Source: Solwaraspora sp. WMMD791 (GTDB taxonomy: Bacteria; Actinomycetota; Actinomycetes; Mycobacteriales; Micromonosporaceae). Taken from it: a stretch of DNA of 64,000 nucleotides. Position 1 is the first letter of the stretch, and the number at the start of each line of letters is the position of its first letter. The notes beneath the pieces were generated by a model, which worked only from the letters and a program-made list of their open reading frames with translations, searched no databases and was not told the DNA's origin. Position numbers and translations under genes: made by a program. Where the stretch lies: the NCBI RefSeq assembly GCF_029581195.1, contig NZ_CP120737.1, forward strand, positions 6,115,001-6,179,000, given 5' to 3'. Below, piece after piece: positions 1-7,464 of the stretch.

Positions 1-473
1 AGGGTGACCACCGGGCGGCCGAAGACCTCCTGGGCGTGTGCGTGCGCGGCGGGTGCGGTGCGGAACCCGGTGCCGGCGAGCAGGTAGTCGCCGACCACCA
101 GGAAGTCGCCTTCGCCCTCGTTGACGTGCTTGGCCTCGTGCACGGTGAATCCGGCCTGCTCCAGCCAGTGGCGGTAGGCGGGGGCCTCGTCGGCCCGTTG
201 CGGCTCGCGGAACTGTACGGCGAGGGCGTGGCCGTCGATGACGGTGGCGCCGTTGGCGGCGAAGACCATGTCCGGCAGGCCGGGCAGCGGCGTGATCTCG
301 TCGACCGTGTGACCCAGCTCCCGGTACGTGTCGCGCAGCTGTTCCCACTGCGCGATCGCCAACTCCCGGTCGACCGGGCGGGTCGGGTCCATCCACGGGT
401 TGATCGCGTATTCCACGGCGAAGTACGTCGGCCGGCACATCAGATAGTGCCGGTGGGTGGCGTGCATCGTCAT
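1..473 (-). CDS. ddaH: Dimethylargininase / amidinotransferase-family hydrolase (3' end outside window)
   Basis: Partial gene that runs off the left edge, so the C-terminal catalytic Cys/His region is not visible. The visible N-terminus carries the family's MCRPTYFAVEYAINPWM stretch and a PDMVFAANGA segment, both typical of N(G),N(G)-dimethylarginine dimethylaminohydrolase and related arginine deiminase-fold enzymes. These hydrolyse (dimethyl)arginine to citrulline in the cytoplasm. The start ATG at 473 has AGGAG about 8 nt upstream; a second in-frame ATG at 467 is less well placed. The upstream gap holds a near-perfect 14-bp direct repeat that may bind a regulator; relatives are often next to an Lrp/AsnC gene, but none is visible here. 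Family assignment is firm; substrate is inferred. Confidence 0.8.
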   Translation of the reverse strand, partial: MTMHATHRHYLMCRPTYFAVEYAINPWMDPTRPVDRELAIAQWEQLRDTYRELGHTVDEITPLPGLPDMVFAANGATVIDGHALAVQFREPQRADEAPAYRHWLEQAGFTVHEAKHVNEGEGDFLVVGDYLLAGTGFRTAPAAHAHAQEVFGRPVVT

Positions 474-587
474 GTGTCTGGCTCCTGGGGGTCGAAGGCG
501 CGCCCCGGCGGTGGCCGTGGGCTGGCGCTTGTCTCCACGCTAGAAGCTCAGACCAGCAGAAACCACTGCTGTGGATTGCTTGTAGCG

Positions 588-633
588 GCGAATCGTTGCG
601 TCATGAATGGGAACAGCCAGCGAAACGTTGCGT
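588..633. repeat. 14-bp direct repeat, 32-bp period, upstream of ddaH
   Basis: GCGAATCGTTGCGT at 588-601 and GCGAAACGTTGCGT at 620-633 differ at one base and are spaced 32 bp apart, close to three helical turns. They lie 115-160 bp upstream of the ddaH start. The arrangement suits a multimeric regulator such as an Lrp/AsnC protein, but that is inference. Confidence 0.5.
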
Positions 634-685
634 ACACCTGCTTTCGGGGGACGACCACGCTGTCGCCCCCCGAAGTTGCGGTGCC

Positions 686-764
686 CGGTGAACCACCGGT
701 GTTCTCGGCACCCCTGCGGTGAACCACCGCTTCTTCGGGGGCCGGGTGGGGCGGTGAACCACCG
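686..764. repeat. Three copies of a 13-bp inverted motif CGGTGAACCACCG
   Basis: The motif occurs at 686-698, 717-729 and 752-764. Each copy is itself an inverted repeat (CGGTG-AAC-CACCG). The spacings are 31 and 35 bp. They sit just past the 3' end of the 785-1435 gene. A related GCTGAACCACC core appears in the tandem array at 23671. They could be operators, short hairpins or slippage products. Confidence 0.6.
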
Positions 765-784
765 TCCCGGCTGACAATTGCCCG

Positions 785-1435
785 TCAGAAGATTCCGGCA
801 AACTGTGAATCAAGCCACTGCCGTACCTGCTGCACCATGTCCGTCTCGGTGGTCAGCCAGGTCAGCGAGCCGGTCAGCGCCAGGCTGCCGACGAGCATCG
901 TCCCGAGGGCGAGGACGATCCCCATCAGCGCCTCGGTCCGCCCGGCGATGTGCCGGCGAGCGGTGGCCGAGATCCCGCCGAGGCCGAGGGCGAGCGCGAC
1001 GACGCCGACCGCGATCCCGTACGGCGCGAGGGGGCCGGAGAGGACGAACAGCGCGCCGACGAGCCCGGTGATCAGGCTCAGGGTGGCCAGCAGGCTGGCC
1101 CGGGGGCGGGGGCCGGCCGGAGCCGGCGGGGGAGTCGGCCGACCGGTGGTCTCCTCCCGGGTCGGTGGCTCCGGGCGAGGCCCAGGGGCGGTCGGCCGGG
1201 TGGCCGGGTCGGTGACGGCGGTGTCGCTGCGACGTACCGTGTCGTCGCGGCCTGCGGTGTCGGTCCGCGCCGTGCCCTGCGGCGGCGTCGCGGTCTGCGG
1301 CGGCGTCCGGTCACCGGTCGGCGGGTCGGCCGGGGTCGGGTGGGGCGCGGTCCGAGTGGTGCCGCCGGGTGGCGGCGCGGTCTCGGCCGACGCCGTCGGC
1401 TCCGTACGCCGCGTCAGCGAGGGAATCCTGACCAT
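785..1435 (-). CDS. Proline-rich membrane protein, DUF4190-like
   Basis: 216 residues. The first ~120 residues are a Pro/Thr/Arg-rich, low-complexity cytoplasmic region. The C-terminal third has two hydrophobic segments (around LATLSLITGLVGALFVLSG and the ALMGIVLALGTMLVGSLALTG region) separated by a short Gly/Arg loop, the layout of DUF4190-type actinobacterial membrane proteins. The start ATG at 1435 is supported by AAGGAGG about 8 nt upstream; longer upstream reading is a shadow of the glycosylase on the other strand. Divergent from the glycosylase gene. Function unknown. Confidence 0.7.
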   Translation of the reverse strand: MVRIPSLTRRTEPTASAETAPPPGGTTRTAPHPTPADPPTGDRTPPQTATPPQGTARTDTAGRDDTVRRSDTAVTDPATRPTAPGPRPEPPTREETTGRPTPPPAPAGPRPRASLLATLSLITGLVGALFVLSGPLAPYGIAVGVVALALGLGGISATARRHIAGRTEALMGIVLALGTMLVGSLALTGSLTWLTTETDMVQQVRQWLDSQFAGIF

Positions 1436-1582
1436 CAGACCATCCTCCTTATCGGTGCGCCGGCTCCCCGGTGGTGCAGCCGGCGGTTTCTCCCGGGATA
1501 CCCACACGTCCCGTCCGTCACACACCCCCACCATGCGACCGTTTCGCCGACGATGAACTTCGGGCCGATAGGCTCTGTCGCC

Positions 1583-2476
1583 ATGCCTGAGGGACACACC
1601 ATCCACCGGCTGGCCGCCCACCACCACGTCGTACTGGGCGGAGCGCAGGTCGTCGCGACCAGCCCGCAGGGCCGGTTCGCGGCCGGCGCGCAGCGGCTCA
1701 CCGGCGCCACCCTCACGGCCACCGAGGCGTACGGCAAACACCTGCTGCACCACTACGACGGCGGCAACGGCGGCGGGATCCTGCACGTGCACCTCGGGCT
1801 CTACGGCACCGTCACCGACGGGGCCGGCGCGCCGCCGCCACCGGTCGGGCAGGTCCGGCTGCGGCTGGTCAGCCAACGGCACTGGGTCGACCTGCGCGGC
1901 CCGGCCGCCTGCGAACTGCTCACGCCTGCGGAGGTCGACGCGCTGCGCGGCCGGCTCGGCGCGGACCCGCTGCGCGACGACGCCGACCCGGACACCGCCG
2001 GCGCAAAGATCCGGCGCAGCGCCAGACCGCTCGGCGCGCTGCTGCTCGACCAGTCGATTGTCGCCGGGGTCGGCCTGGTCTACGCCACCGAAGTGCTGTT
2101 CCGGGCCGGGATCGCCCCGACAAGACCAGGTCGGCGGCTCACCGCCGACCAGTGGCAGGCGATCTGGGTCGACCTGGTCGACCTGATGCGGATCGGGGTG
2201 CACCGAGGCCGCATCGACACGGTCCGCGAAAAGCACCTTCCAGAGGCGATGGGCCGCGCGCCACGCGCCGACCGGCACGGTGGCGAGGTGTACGTCTATC
2301 GCCGCACCGGCCAACCCTGCCTGTGCTGCGGCGACACCGTCGCCGGCAGCCCCGCCAGCACCACCACCAGCGCCACCAGCGCCGCCACCACCACCGCTGT
2401 CAGGGTTCCCGGTGCCACTGGCGGTGCCCTGGGTGCGCGGAACTCCTATTGGTGCCCGACCTGCCAACCCGGCTGA
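1583..2476 (+). CDS. nei: Fpg/Nei-family DNA glycosylase/AP lyase with an insertion in the zinc finger
   Basis: Base-excision repair glycosylase of 297 residues. The N-terminus MPEGHTIHR supplies the Pro (after Met removal) and Glu used for Schiff-base chemistry, as in Nei/Nei2 enzymes. The helix-two-turn-helix region (LDQSIVAGVGLVYATE) is intact. The C-terminal zinc finger has CLCC and CPTC pairs, but about 30 Ser/Thr/Ala/Gly-rich residues (2348-2437) lie between them where relatives have a short loop. The start is supported by a TAGGCT box at 1569-1574, 8 nt before the ATG, with no Shine-Dalgarno, so the mRNA is probably leaderless. Convergent with the DUF1707 gene. Confidence 0.85.
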   Translation: MPEGHTIHRLAAHHHVVLGGAQVVATSPQGRFAAGAQRLTGATLTATEAYGKHLLHHYDGGNGGGILHVHLGLYGTVTDGAGAPPPPVGQVRLRLVSQRHWVDLRGPAACELLTPAEVDALRGRLGADPLRDDADPDTAGAKIRRSARPLGALLLDQSIVAGVGLVYATEVLFRAGIAPTRPGRRLTADQWQAIWVDLVDLMRIGVHRGRIDTVREKHLPEAMGRAPRADRHGGEVYVYRRTGQPCLCCGDTVAGSPASTTTSATSAATTTAVRVPGATGGALGARNSYWCPTCQPG

Positions 2477-2478
2477 CC

Positions 2479-2556
2479 AAGATCCCGACGATCTTGCACT
2501 TATCATGGCACAAAGTGGACAAAAGCTCGCGATAACTGCAAGATCGTCGGGATCTT
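2479..2556. repeat. 26-bp inverted repeat between convergent genes
   Basis: Arms 2479-2504 and 2531-2556 match at 25 of 26 positions around a 26-nt loop. Each arm contains a smaller palindrome (AAGATC...GATCTT). It begins three bases after the glycosylase stop and ends 14 bp before the stop of the opposing DUF1707 gene, so it would form a hairpin in both transcripts. It could be a bidirectional terminator or a dispersed miniature element; there is no T tract. Confidence 0.75.
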
Positions 2557-2570
2557 CGGTGGGCGGTGGG

Positions 2571-3209
2571 TCACCACCACTTGCGCTTCGGTGGGCGGAC
2601 CACCACCGAACCGAGGATCACGTTGCAGACCACCTCGATGACCGGCGCGCCCGGTCGCGGCAGCGCGGTCAGCTTCGACTTCTTGTCGCCGAAGACCGCC
2701 GTGCCGCTCATCCGGACGTCGACGCCCTCCGGCACGTACACGGTCACCGACCCGAAGATCGACGTCGCCTCGATCGTGGTGACGTGATGCTGCAGCTGAG
2801 CGTCCTGCAACTCGATCTTGCAGTCGCCGAACACCGCCCGCGCCTCCAACCGGTCCGGGACCAGCCAGTGCCCCTTACGGACCTCGTCGCCGAAGATCGC
2901 CACCATCCGTTCCACCGGGGCCGGCAGGGCGTTCCCGCCGGCCGGCACCGGCACGCCGGCCGGGCCACGTGCGACCACCGCGCCGCCGACGCCCGGCAAC
3001 GGGCTGGCCGAATCCGTCGGCAGGTCGGCGGTGAGCCGGGCCAACTCGCCACGGGTCTTGGCGTTGTGCGCCTCGGTTGCCCGCTCGGCGTACTCGTCGA
3101 GGGTCAACCGACCCTCCGCGGTCGCCTGACCGAGAAGCTCCACCACCTGTTCCCGTTCGGCGTCGGAGACACGCAGGTGGTCATCGCTGGGGTGCGTCGC
3201 CGGATCCAC
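2571..3209 (-). CDS. DUF1707 / LiaF-like C-terminal domain protein
   Basis: 212 residues. The N-terminal ~60 residues (RVSDAEREQVVELLGQATAEGRL onward, with LDEYAERATEA) are a DUF1707 SHOCT-like domain. The C-terminal half (VERMVAIFGDEVRKGHW to VVCNVILGSVVV) is a beta-rich LiaF/DUF2154-like domain with the repeated FG(D/S) turns of that family. There is no membrane segment between them, so it is probably cytoplasmic. The GTG start at 3209 is 7 nt after a TAGGCT box (complement of 3217-3222), a leaderless arrangement. Related proteins are linked to envelope-stress sensing, but the role here is unknown. Confidence 0.8.
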   Translation of the reverse strand: MDPATHPSDDHLRVSDAEREQVVELLGQATAEGRLTLDEYAERATEAHNAKTRGELARLTADLPTDSASPLPGVGGAVVARGPAGVPVPAGGNALPAPVERMVAIFGDEVRKGHWLVPDRLEARAVFGDCKIELQDAQLQHHVTTIEATSIFGSVTVYVPEGVDVRMSGTAVFGDKKSKLTALPRPGAPVIEVVCNVILGSVVVRPPKRKWW

Positions 3210-3280
3210 CCTGCCCAGCCTAACCGCCTCCGCCCAGCCGGGCGGGAAACGCCGGTCCGGCCCCACCACCGATGACCGGG

Positions 3281-4660
3281 TCAGTCGGTCCGGGCGACCG
3301 TGTCGTTGGCGCGGCGGGCGGCCACCAGCACCGGATCCCAGACCGGCGAGTACGGCGGGGCGTAGCCGAGGTCCAGCGCGGTCATCTCGGCCACCGACAT
3401 CCGGTTCCATACCGCCACGGCGAGTACGTCGATCCGCTTCGCCGCCTCGGACTTGCCGACGATCTGCGCCCCCAGCAACTGCCCGGTGTGCCGCTCGGCG
3501 AGCAGCTTGATGGTCATCGGGGCGGTGCCGGGGAAGTACCCGGCCCGGTTGCCCGACTCCACGGTCGCTGAAACGTAGTCGTAGCCGGCCTGCTCCGCCT
3601 CCCTCTCGAGCAGCCCGGTCCGGGCGACCTCCAGGTCGCAGACCTTGGTGACCGCGGTGCCGATCACCCCGGGGAAGGTGGCGTAGCTGCCGCCGATGTT
3701 GATGCCGGCGACCCGGCCCTGCTTGTTGGCGTGTGTGCCCAGCGGCACGTGCACCGGCTGGCCGCTGACCCGGTGGTACGTCTCGACACAGTCGCCGGCC
3801 GCCCACACCTCGGGCAGCCCGACCACCCGCATCTGCAGGTCGGTACGGACACCGCCGGTGACGCCGATGGGCAGCCCCGCCTGCTTGGCGAGTGCCGTGT
3901 TGGGCCGTACGCCCAACCCGAGCACCACCACGTCGGCCGGCAGCGACCCGTCGTCGGTCAGCACCTCGCAGACCCGCCCGTCCCGCTCGTGCAGTCCGGT
4001 GACCGACACCCCGGTCCGCACGTCGATGCCGAGCCCGACCAGCGCCGACCGGACCAGCGCCCCCATGTCCGGGTCGACCGTGGACATCGGCTGGGGGCTG
4101 CGCTCCACCAGGGTCACCCCGAGCCCTCGGCGGATCATCGCCTCGGCCATCTCCACCCCGATGTAGCCGCCGCCGACCACCACCGCCCGGCGCGGCGGGT
4201 CGTCCTGGTCGAGCCATTCCCGCAGCGCCGCCCCGTCATCGAGGGTCTGCACCCCGAACACGCCCAGGGTCGCCGAACGCGCCCAGGGCGGGTGCGCCGG
4301 CAGTGCTCCGGTCGCGTACACCAGGGTGTCGAACGGCTCCCGGACCTCGCGCCCGCCGTCGGCGAACGAGGTGGCGACGACCTCGCGCGCGTCCAGGTCG
4401 ATCCGGGTCACCTCGTGGCGGATCCGCACGTCGACGTGGTGGTCGCGGCGGAACGTCTCCGGGTCGCGGACGATGAGTTCCTGCGCGTCGTCGACCAGGC
4501 CGGAGATCCAGTACGGGATCCCGCAGGCCGAGTAGGAGGTGAACCGGCCGCGTTCGAACGCGACGATCGACAGGTCGTCCGGGCCACGCAGTTGCCGGGC
4601 CTGCGAGGCGGCCGACATCCCGGCCGCGTCGCCGCCGATCACCACCATCCGGTGTGTCAA
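3281..4660 (-). CDS. FAD-dependent disulfide reductase (CoA-disulfide reductase/NADH oxidase family)
   Basis: 459 residues. The N-terminal FAD-binding motif (VVIGGDAAGMSAA) is followed by SYSACGIPYW, where Cys46 matches the single redox-active cysteine of CoA-disulfide reductases and NADH oxidases. A second Rossmann motif (VVVGGGYIGVEMAE) binds NAD(P)H, and VWAAGDCVE is the second FAD contact. It probably reduces a low-molecular-weight disulfide or oxygen in the cytoplasm. The start is TTG at 4660, with GGAGG 7 nt upstream, and it overlaps the stop of the preceding ligase gene as TTGA, so the two are translationally coupled. The ATG at 4648 is too far from the ribosome-binding site. Confidence 0.85.
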   Translation of the reverse strand: MTHRMVVIGGDAAGMSAASQARQLRGPDDLSIVAFERGRFTSYSACGIPYWISGLVDDAQELIVRDPETFRRDHHVDVRIRHEVTRIDLDAREVVATSFADGGREVREPFDTLVYATGALPAHPPWARSATLGVFGVQTLDDGAALREWLDQDDPPRRAVVVGGGYIGVEMAEAMIRRGLGVTLVERSPQPMSTVDPDMGALVRSALVGLGIDVRTGVSVTGLHERDGRVCEVLTDDGSLPADVVVLGLGVRPNTALAKQAGLPIGVTGGVRTDLQMRVVGLPEVWAAGDCVETYHRVSGQPVHVPLGTHANKQGRVAGINIGGSYATFPGVIGTAVTKVCDLEVARTGLLEREAEQAGYDYVSATVESGNRAGYFPGTAPMTIKLLAERHTGQLLGAQIVGKSEAAKRIDVLAVAVWNRMSVAEMTALDLGYAPPYSPVWDPVLVAARRANDTVARTD

Positions 4661-5874
4661 CGGACTTCCTCCGATCCAGGGTCGGTCGCTGCCGGCAGCC
4701 GGTTGCGGGCCACGCCCGTCGGTGCCGGGATGATGGTTGCGCTGCGTGTCTGACCGGCCAGGTAGCCGACGACGTCACGAAGGTCACCGGTGCCGGCGTG
4801 GACCGCCCGCTGTCGGGCCGCCCCGCTGCCCTGCGCCCGCAGCCGGCCGAGCAGAGAGTTCACCAGCCCGACGTCGCCGTGCCGGTCGAGCTCGGGCCGG
4901 ATCTGATCGACCAGTCGACGCAGCAGGTGCCAGGCCGGGCGCAGGGTGGGGGAGCCGGACAGATCCACGGCCCGGCCCTCCAGCCCGTCGTGGGCAGCCC
5001 GCCAGTGCGCCGCCGCCAGCACATGGTGCGCCACCTCCGGCGCGGGCCTGCCCTGCGCGACGGCGGTCAACGCGGTGCCGACCAGCCCCCGCACCAGGGC
5101 GGCCAGCAGGATCGTGTCGTCCAGGCTCGGGCAGACGTCACCGATGCGGATCTCGACGGTCGGGTAGTGCGCCGACAGCCGGGCGTACCAGTAGAGCATC
5201 CCCTCGTCGAGGATGATCCCGGTCGCCATCAGATCGTCGATCAACGACAGGTAGTGCTCGTGCGAGCGCAGCCACGGCGTCGGCGCGACCGCAGGCCATC
5301 GTTCCCACATCATCGACCGCCAGCTGGCGTACCCGGTGTCGACGCCGTCGAAGAACGGCGAATTGACGGTCACCGCCTGCAGCACCGGCAGCCAGGGCCG
5401 CAGGTGGTTGAGCACCTCGACACCGATTCGCGGGTCCGGTACGCCGACGTGGATGTGCAGCCCGTTGTTTCCCGGACCGGGCACCAGCATGCCGTACCGC
5501 TCGACGATCCGGTGGAACCGTGGGTCGTCGACCACCGCCGGCAGCGGCCCGGCGATCGGCGCGGTGCCGACGGCGAGCAGCCGCACCCCGGCCCGCTCGG
5601 CGGCGTCGGCGACCCCGCCGCGTAGCGTACCGAGGGTCCGCCGCAACGCGCGCAGGTCGAGGCCTGGTGGGCTGCCGATCTCGATCTGGCTGGTCTGGAA
5701 CTCGCGCTGCACCTGGCCGCGCAGCTCCGGCGGGATCTCGGCCAGGACCGACTCGACCGCCGGGGCGGCGACGCCGGTGTCCGGGTGGACGAGGAGGAAC
5801 TCCTCCTCGATGCCGACGGTCAGCTCGTCGGGCCGGTGTCGCGACGGCGCTTCGGCGACGGTACTGCTGGTCAT
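4657..5874 (-). CDS. Carboxylate-amine ligase / glutamate-cysteine ligase 2 family (YbdK-like)
   Basis: 405 residues, normal for the family. VGIEEEFLLV near the N-terminus and NNGLHIHVGVPD in the middle are the nucleotide/metal and substrate motifs of GCS2-type ligases. These couple ATP hydrolysis to formation of an amide from a carboxylate such as glutamate. Actinobacteria use mycothiol, so the true substrate is uncertain. The gene is translationally coupled to the downstream flavin disulfide reductase, which suggests a shared thiol role (inference). The start ATG at 5874 follows a weak AGGCGG. A perfect 9-bp inverted repeat lies 52 bp upstream and is a candidate operator. Confidence 0.8.
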   Translation of the reverse strand: MTSSTVAEAPSRHRPDELTVGIEEEFLLVHPDTGVAAPAVESVLAEIPPELRGQVQREFQTSQIEIGSPPGLDLRALRRTLGTLRGGVADAAERAGVRLLAVGTAPIAGPLPAVVDDPRFHRIVERYGMLVPGPGNNGLHIHVGVPDPRIGVEVLNHLRPWLPVLQAVTVNSPFFDGVDTGYASWRSMMWERWPAVAPTPWLRSHEHYLSLIDDLMATGIILDEGMLYWYARLSAHYPTVEIRIGDVCPSLDDTILLAALVRGLVGTALTAVAQGRPAPEVAHHVLAAAHWRAAHDGLEGRAVDLSGSPTLRPAWHLLRRLVDQIRPELDRHGDVGLVNSLLGRLRAQGSGAARQRAVHAGTGDLRDVVGYLAGQTRSATIIPAPTGVARNRLPAATDPGSEEVR

Positions 5875-5925
5875 ATGGACACCGCCTGTCGTCGCACGCC
5901 GCCGCTCGGCGCGCCGGCGATCGCA

Positions 5926-5948
5926 TACCCCACCGGTCAGGTGGGGTA
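5926..5948. promoter_or_regulatory. Perfect 9-bp inverted repeat upstream of the YbdK-like operon
   Basis: TACCCCACC (5926-5934) and GGTGGGGTA (5940-5948) surround the 5-nt centre GGTCA. It lies 52 bp upstream of the YbdK-like start and could be an operator or an early transcript hairpin. It resembles, but does not match, the CsoR-like site at 15972. Confidence 0.5.
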
Positions 5949-6137
5949 AACGTGACCGGTCCGGTGGTCCGTGACCAGGGTGCCTGCCCGGGCCGGTCGT
6001 CGTCGTGACCATCTTGCGCCTTCCGGCGGCGGTCGCGGTACGAATGTCGGCAGCGCGTCGCTGGTGATCGGCGTCGCGCGGCGCTGGCTGCGGTGGGGCG
6101 GGCGGGTTTCCGGTGGGGTGGGTGGGTGTCCGGCGGG

Positions 6138-6920
6138 TCAGCGGCGGGGCGGGCGGTGCAGCGGCAGGTCGTGCCGGCCGGCGATCAGCTCCTGAATCCG
6201 GATCTTCACCAGGATGATCGGCTGCCGGTAGCGGCGTTCCCGGTCGGCGGCCCGGGTCCGGCGCCACTCGGCCCAGCGGCTGTCGCCCCGGTAGAACCAG
6301 CGCGCCCAGGGCGCGTGCGGCCGGGCCAGTCGCAGCGCGCCGACGATCAGCAGCACCGGCAGGAACAGACCGAGCAGTCCGGTCCATATCTTGCCCTTGA
6401 GCAGGGTGACGGCGGCCAGCACCAGGTTGATCACGATGAGCGCCGCGCCGGCGAACTGCGCCGGGTCGGTCTCACCGGTGAGGAACTCGTTGGCCCCCAA
6501 CGGCCGCAGACCGATCAGCAGCAGCCCGGAGACGGCCACGGCGACGAAGACGGCGTCGATCGAGGTGCGGCCCCGCTCCGACCAGTAGACGTCGCTCAGG
6601 TGCAGCAGCAGGGCGAACTCGTCGAGCACCAGGGCGGCGCCGATGCCGAACAGCGCCGCCGCCACCGCCCGCCACAGGGTCAGCTCCACCGGGATCACCA
6701 GCCCGGCGACCCCGGCGACCAGCATGAAGACCACCCCGAACACGACGTGGTGGATGTGCAGGTCACCAGGGGTGATGTTGCCAGGCCACCAGCGGACCCG
6801 GGCCCTGATCATCCGGACCGAGAAGCGGATGAAGGCGAAGCCGAGGACCACCCCGACGAAGAAGCAGAACAGCGGGAGCCGGCCGGTCGAGACGATGGTG
6901 CGCTCGAACCAGCCGGTCAC
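6138..6920 (-). CDS. Conserved polytopic membrane protein
   Basis: 260 residues with about six or seven hydrophobic segments. The first spans roughly residues 12-32 and is followed by a positively charged loop (RMIRARVRWWPGN) and the conserved-looking LHIHHVVFG. A charged C-terminal tail of ~50 residues (WRRTRAADRERRYRQ) is probably cytoplasmic. I do not recognise a function; the His-rich loop could bind metal or be structural. The start GTG at 6920 has GGAG 7 nt upstream. It is divergent from the DUF6412/YidC pair. Confidence 0.65.
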   Translation of the reverse strand: MTGWFERTIVSTGRLPLFCFFVGVVLGFAFIRFSVRMIRARVRWWPGNITPGDLHIHHVVFGVVFMLVAGVAGLVIPVELTLWRAVAAALFGIGAALVLDEFALLLHLSDVYWSERGRTSIDAVFVAVAVSGLLLIGLRPLGANEFLTGETDPAQFAGAALIVINLVLAAVTLLKGKIWTGLLGLFLPVLLIVGALRLARPHAPWARWFYRGDSRWAEWRRTRAADRERRYRQPIILVKIRIQELIAGRHDLPLHRPPRR

Positions 6921-6981
6921 CGACGTGCTCCGTGAGACGTGCGCACCCTGACTACCACTCCTCGCTGTCGCATCGTCGTAT

Positions 6982-7035
6982 CGTCGCCGGTCCGGATCGT
7001 GGCCGTGCCGTCGCCGGTCCGGATCGTGGCCGTGT
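6982..7035. repeat. 27-bp tandem duplication in a promoter region
   Basis: Two copies, 6982-7008 and 7009-7035, match at 26 of 27 positions. They lie between the divergent membrane-protein and DUF6412 genes and end about 30 bp upstream of the DUF6412 -10 box, so they may duplicate a regulatory element. Confidence 0.7.
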
Positions 7036-7078
7036 CGTCGCGCGGCCGGGGTTGCGGACGCCTCCTAGCATGGCCTGC

Positions 7079-7381
7079 GTGCCGGTGCTTCCGCTGAGCC
7101 TGATCGGGATCTGGGCGTACGCCCTGTCGCTGATCACCGTCTCCAGCGTGCCACCGACGCACCTGCTCGCCGCCGCCGCGGCGTCGGTCACCCTGATGAT
7201 CGCGACCGTCCTGGCCGTTCGGCTGGTTTGCAACGCCTCCGCGGTCGACAAGCTGCCGGGCCGACCGGGTCCCGGCGCCCAGCGGCCCGGCGACGGTCGG
7301 CACGTTCCCCGTCAGGCCGACCCGGACGCACCCGGCCGGCCCCGTCCCCGCGCGCCCGGCAGGCCTCTCGTCACCGCCTGA
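7079..7381 (+). CDS. DUF6412-like small membrane protein
   Basis: About 100 residues with one or two hydrophobic segments (PLSLIGIWAYALSLITVSS; LLAAAAASVTLMIATVLAV) and a Pro/Arg-rich tail. The size, layout and position directly upstream of a YidC/Oxa1 homologue match DUF6412 proteins. The GTG at 7079 is preferred to the ATG at 7070 because the ATG overlaps a TAGCAT -10 box (7066-7071), which sits 7 nt before the GTG as in other leaderless genes of this window. Function unknown; probably co-transcribed with the insertase. Confidence 0.6.
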   Translation: MPVLPLSLIGIWAYALSLITVSSVPPTHLLAAAAASVTLMIATVLAVRLVCNASAVDKLPGRPGPGAQRPGDGRHVPRQADPDAPGRPRPRAPGRPLVTA

Positions 7382-7464
7382 CCGCCGCCCGGCCCGGGTC
7401 GCGCGTCGCCGACACCGGTCGACGCCCCGGGCGGGTTCCGCCCGTGTGCAAGGGAATCCTGTCG

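Larger units (their letters stand above)
474..784. other. Intergenic region with two kinds of repeats, no gene seen
   Basis: About 310 bases between the ddaH start and the 3' end of the following membrane-protein gene. Its ddaH-proximal half holds a 6-bp inverted repeat (CAGCAG 554-559 / CTGCTG 566-571) and the 14-bp direct repeat at 588-633. Its distal half holds three copies of a 13-bp inverted motif (686-764). Short reading frames here have no convincing start or codon bias. Confidence 0.6.

Noticed and set aside
601-813. 70-residue minus-strand reading frame
   Set aside because: It is made of the repeated CGGTGAACCACCG motif, overlaps the membrane-protein gene and lacks codon bias and a start signal.
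4648-4660. ATG at 4648 as start of the flavin disulfide reductase
   Set aside because: GGAGG is 19 nt away from this ATG but 7 nt from the TTG at 4660, which also overlaps the upstream stop as TTGA.
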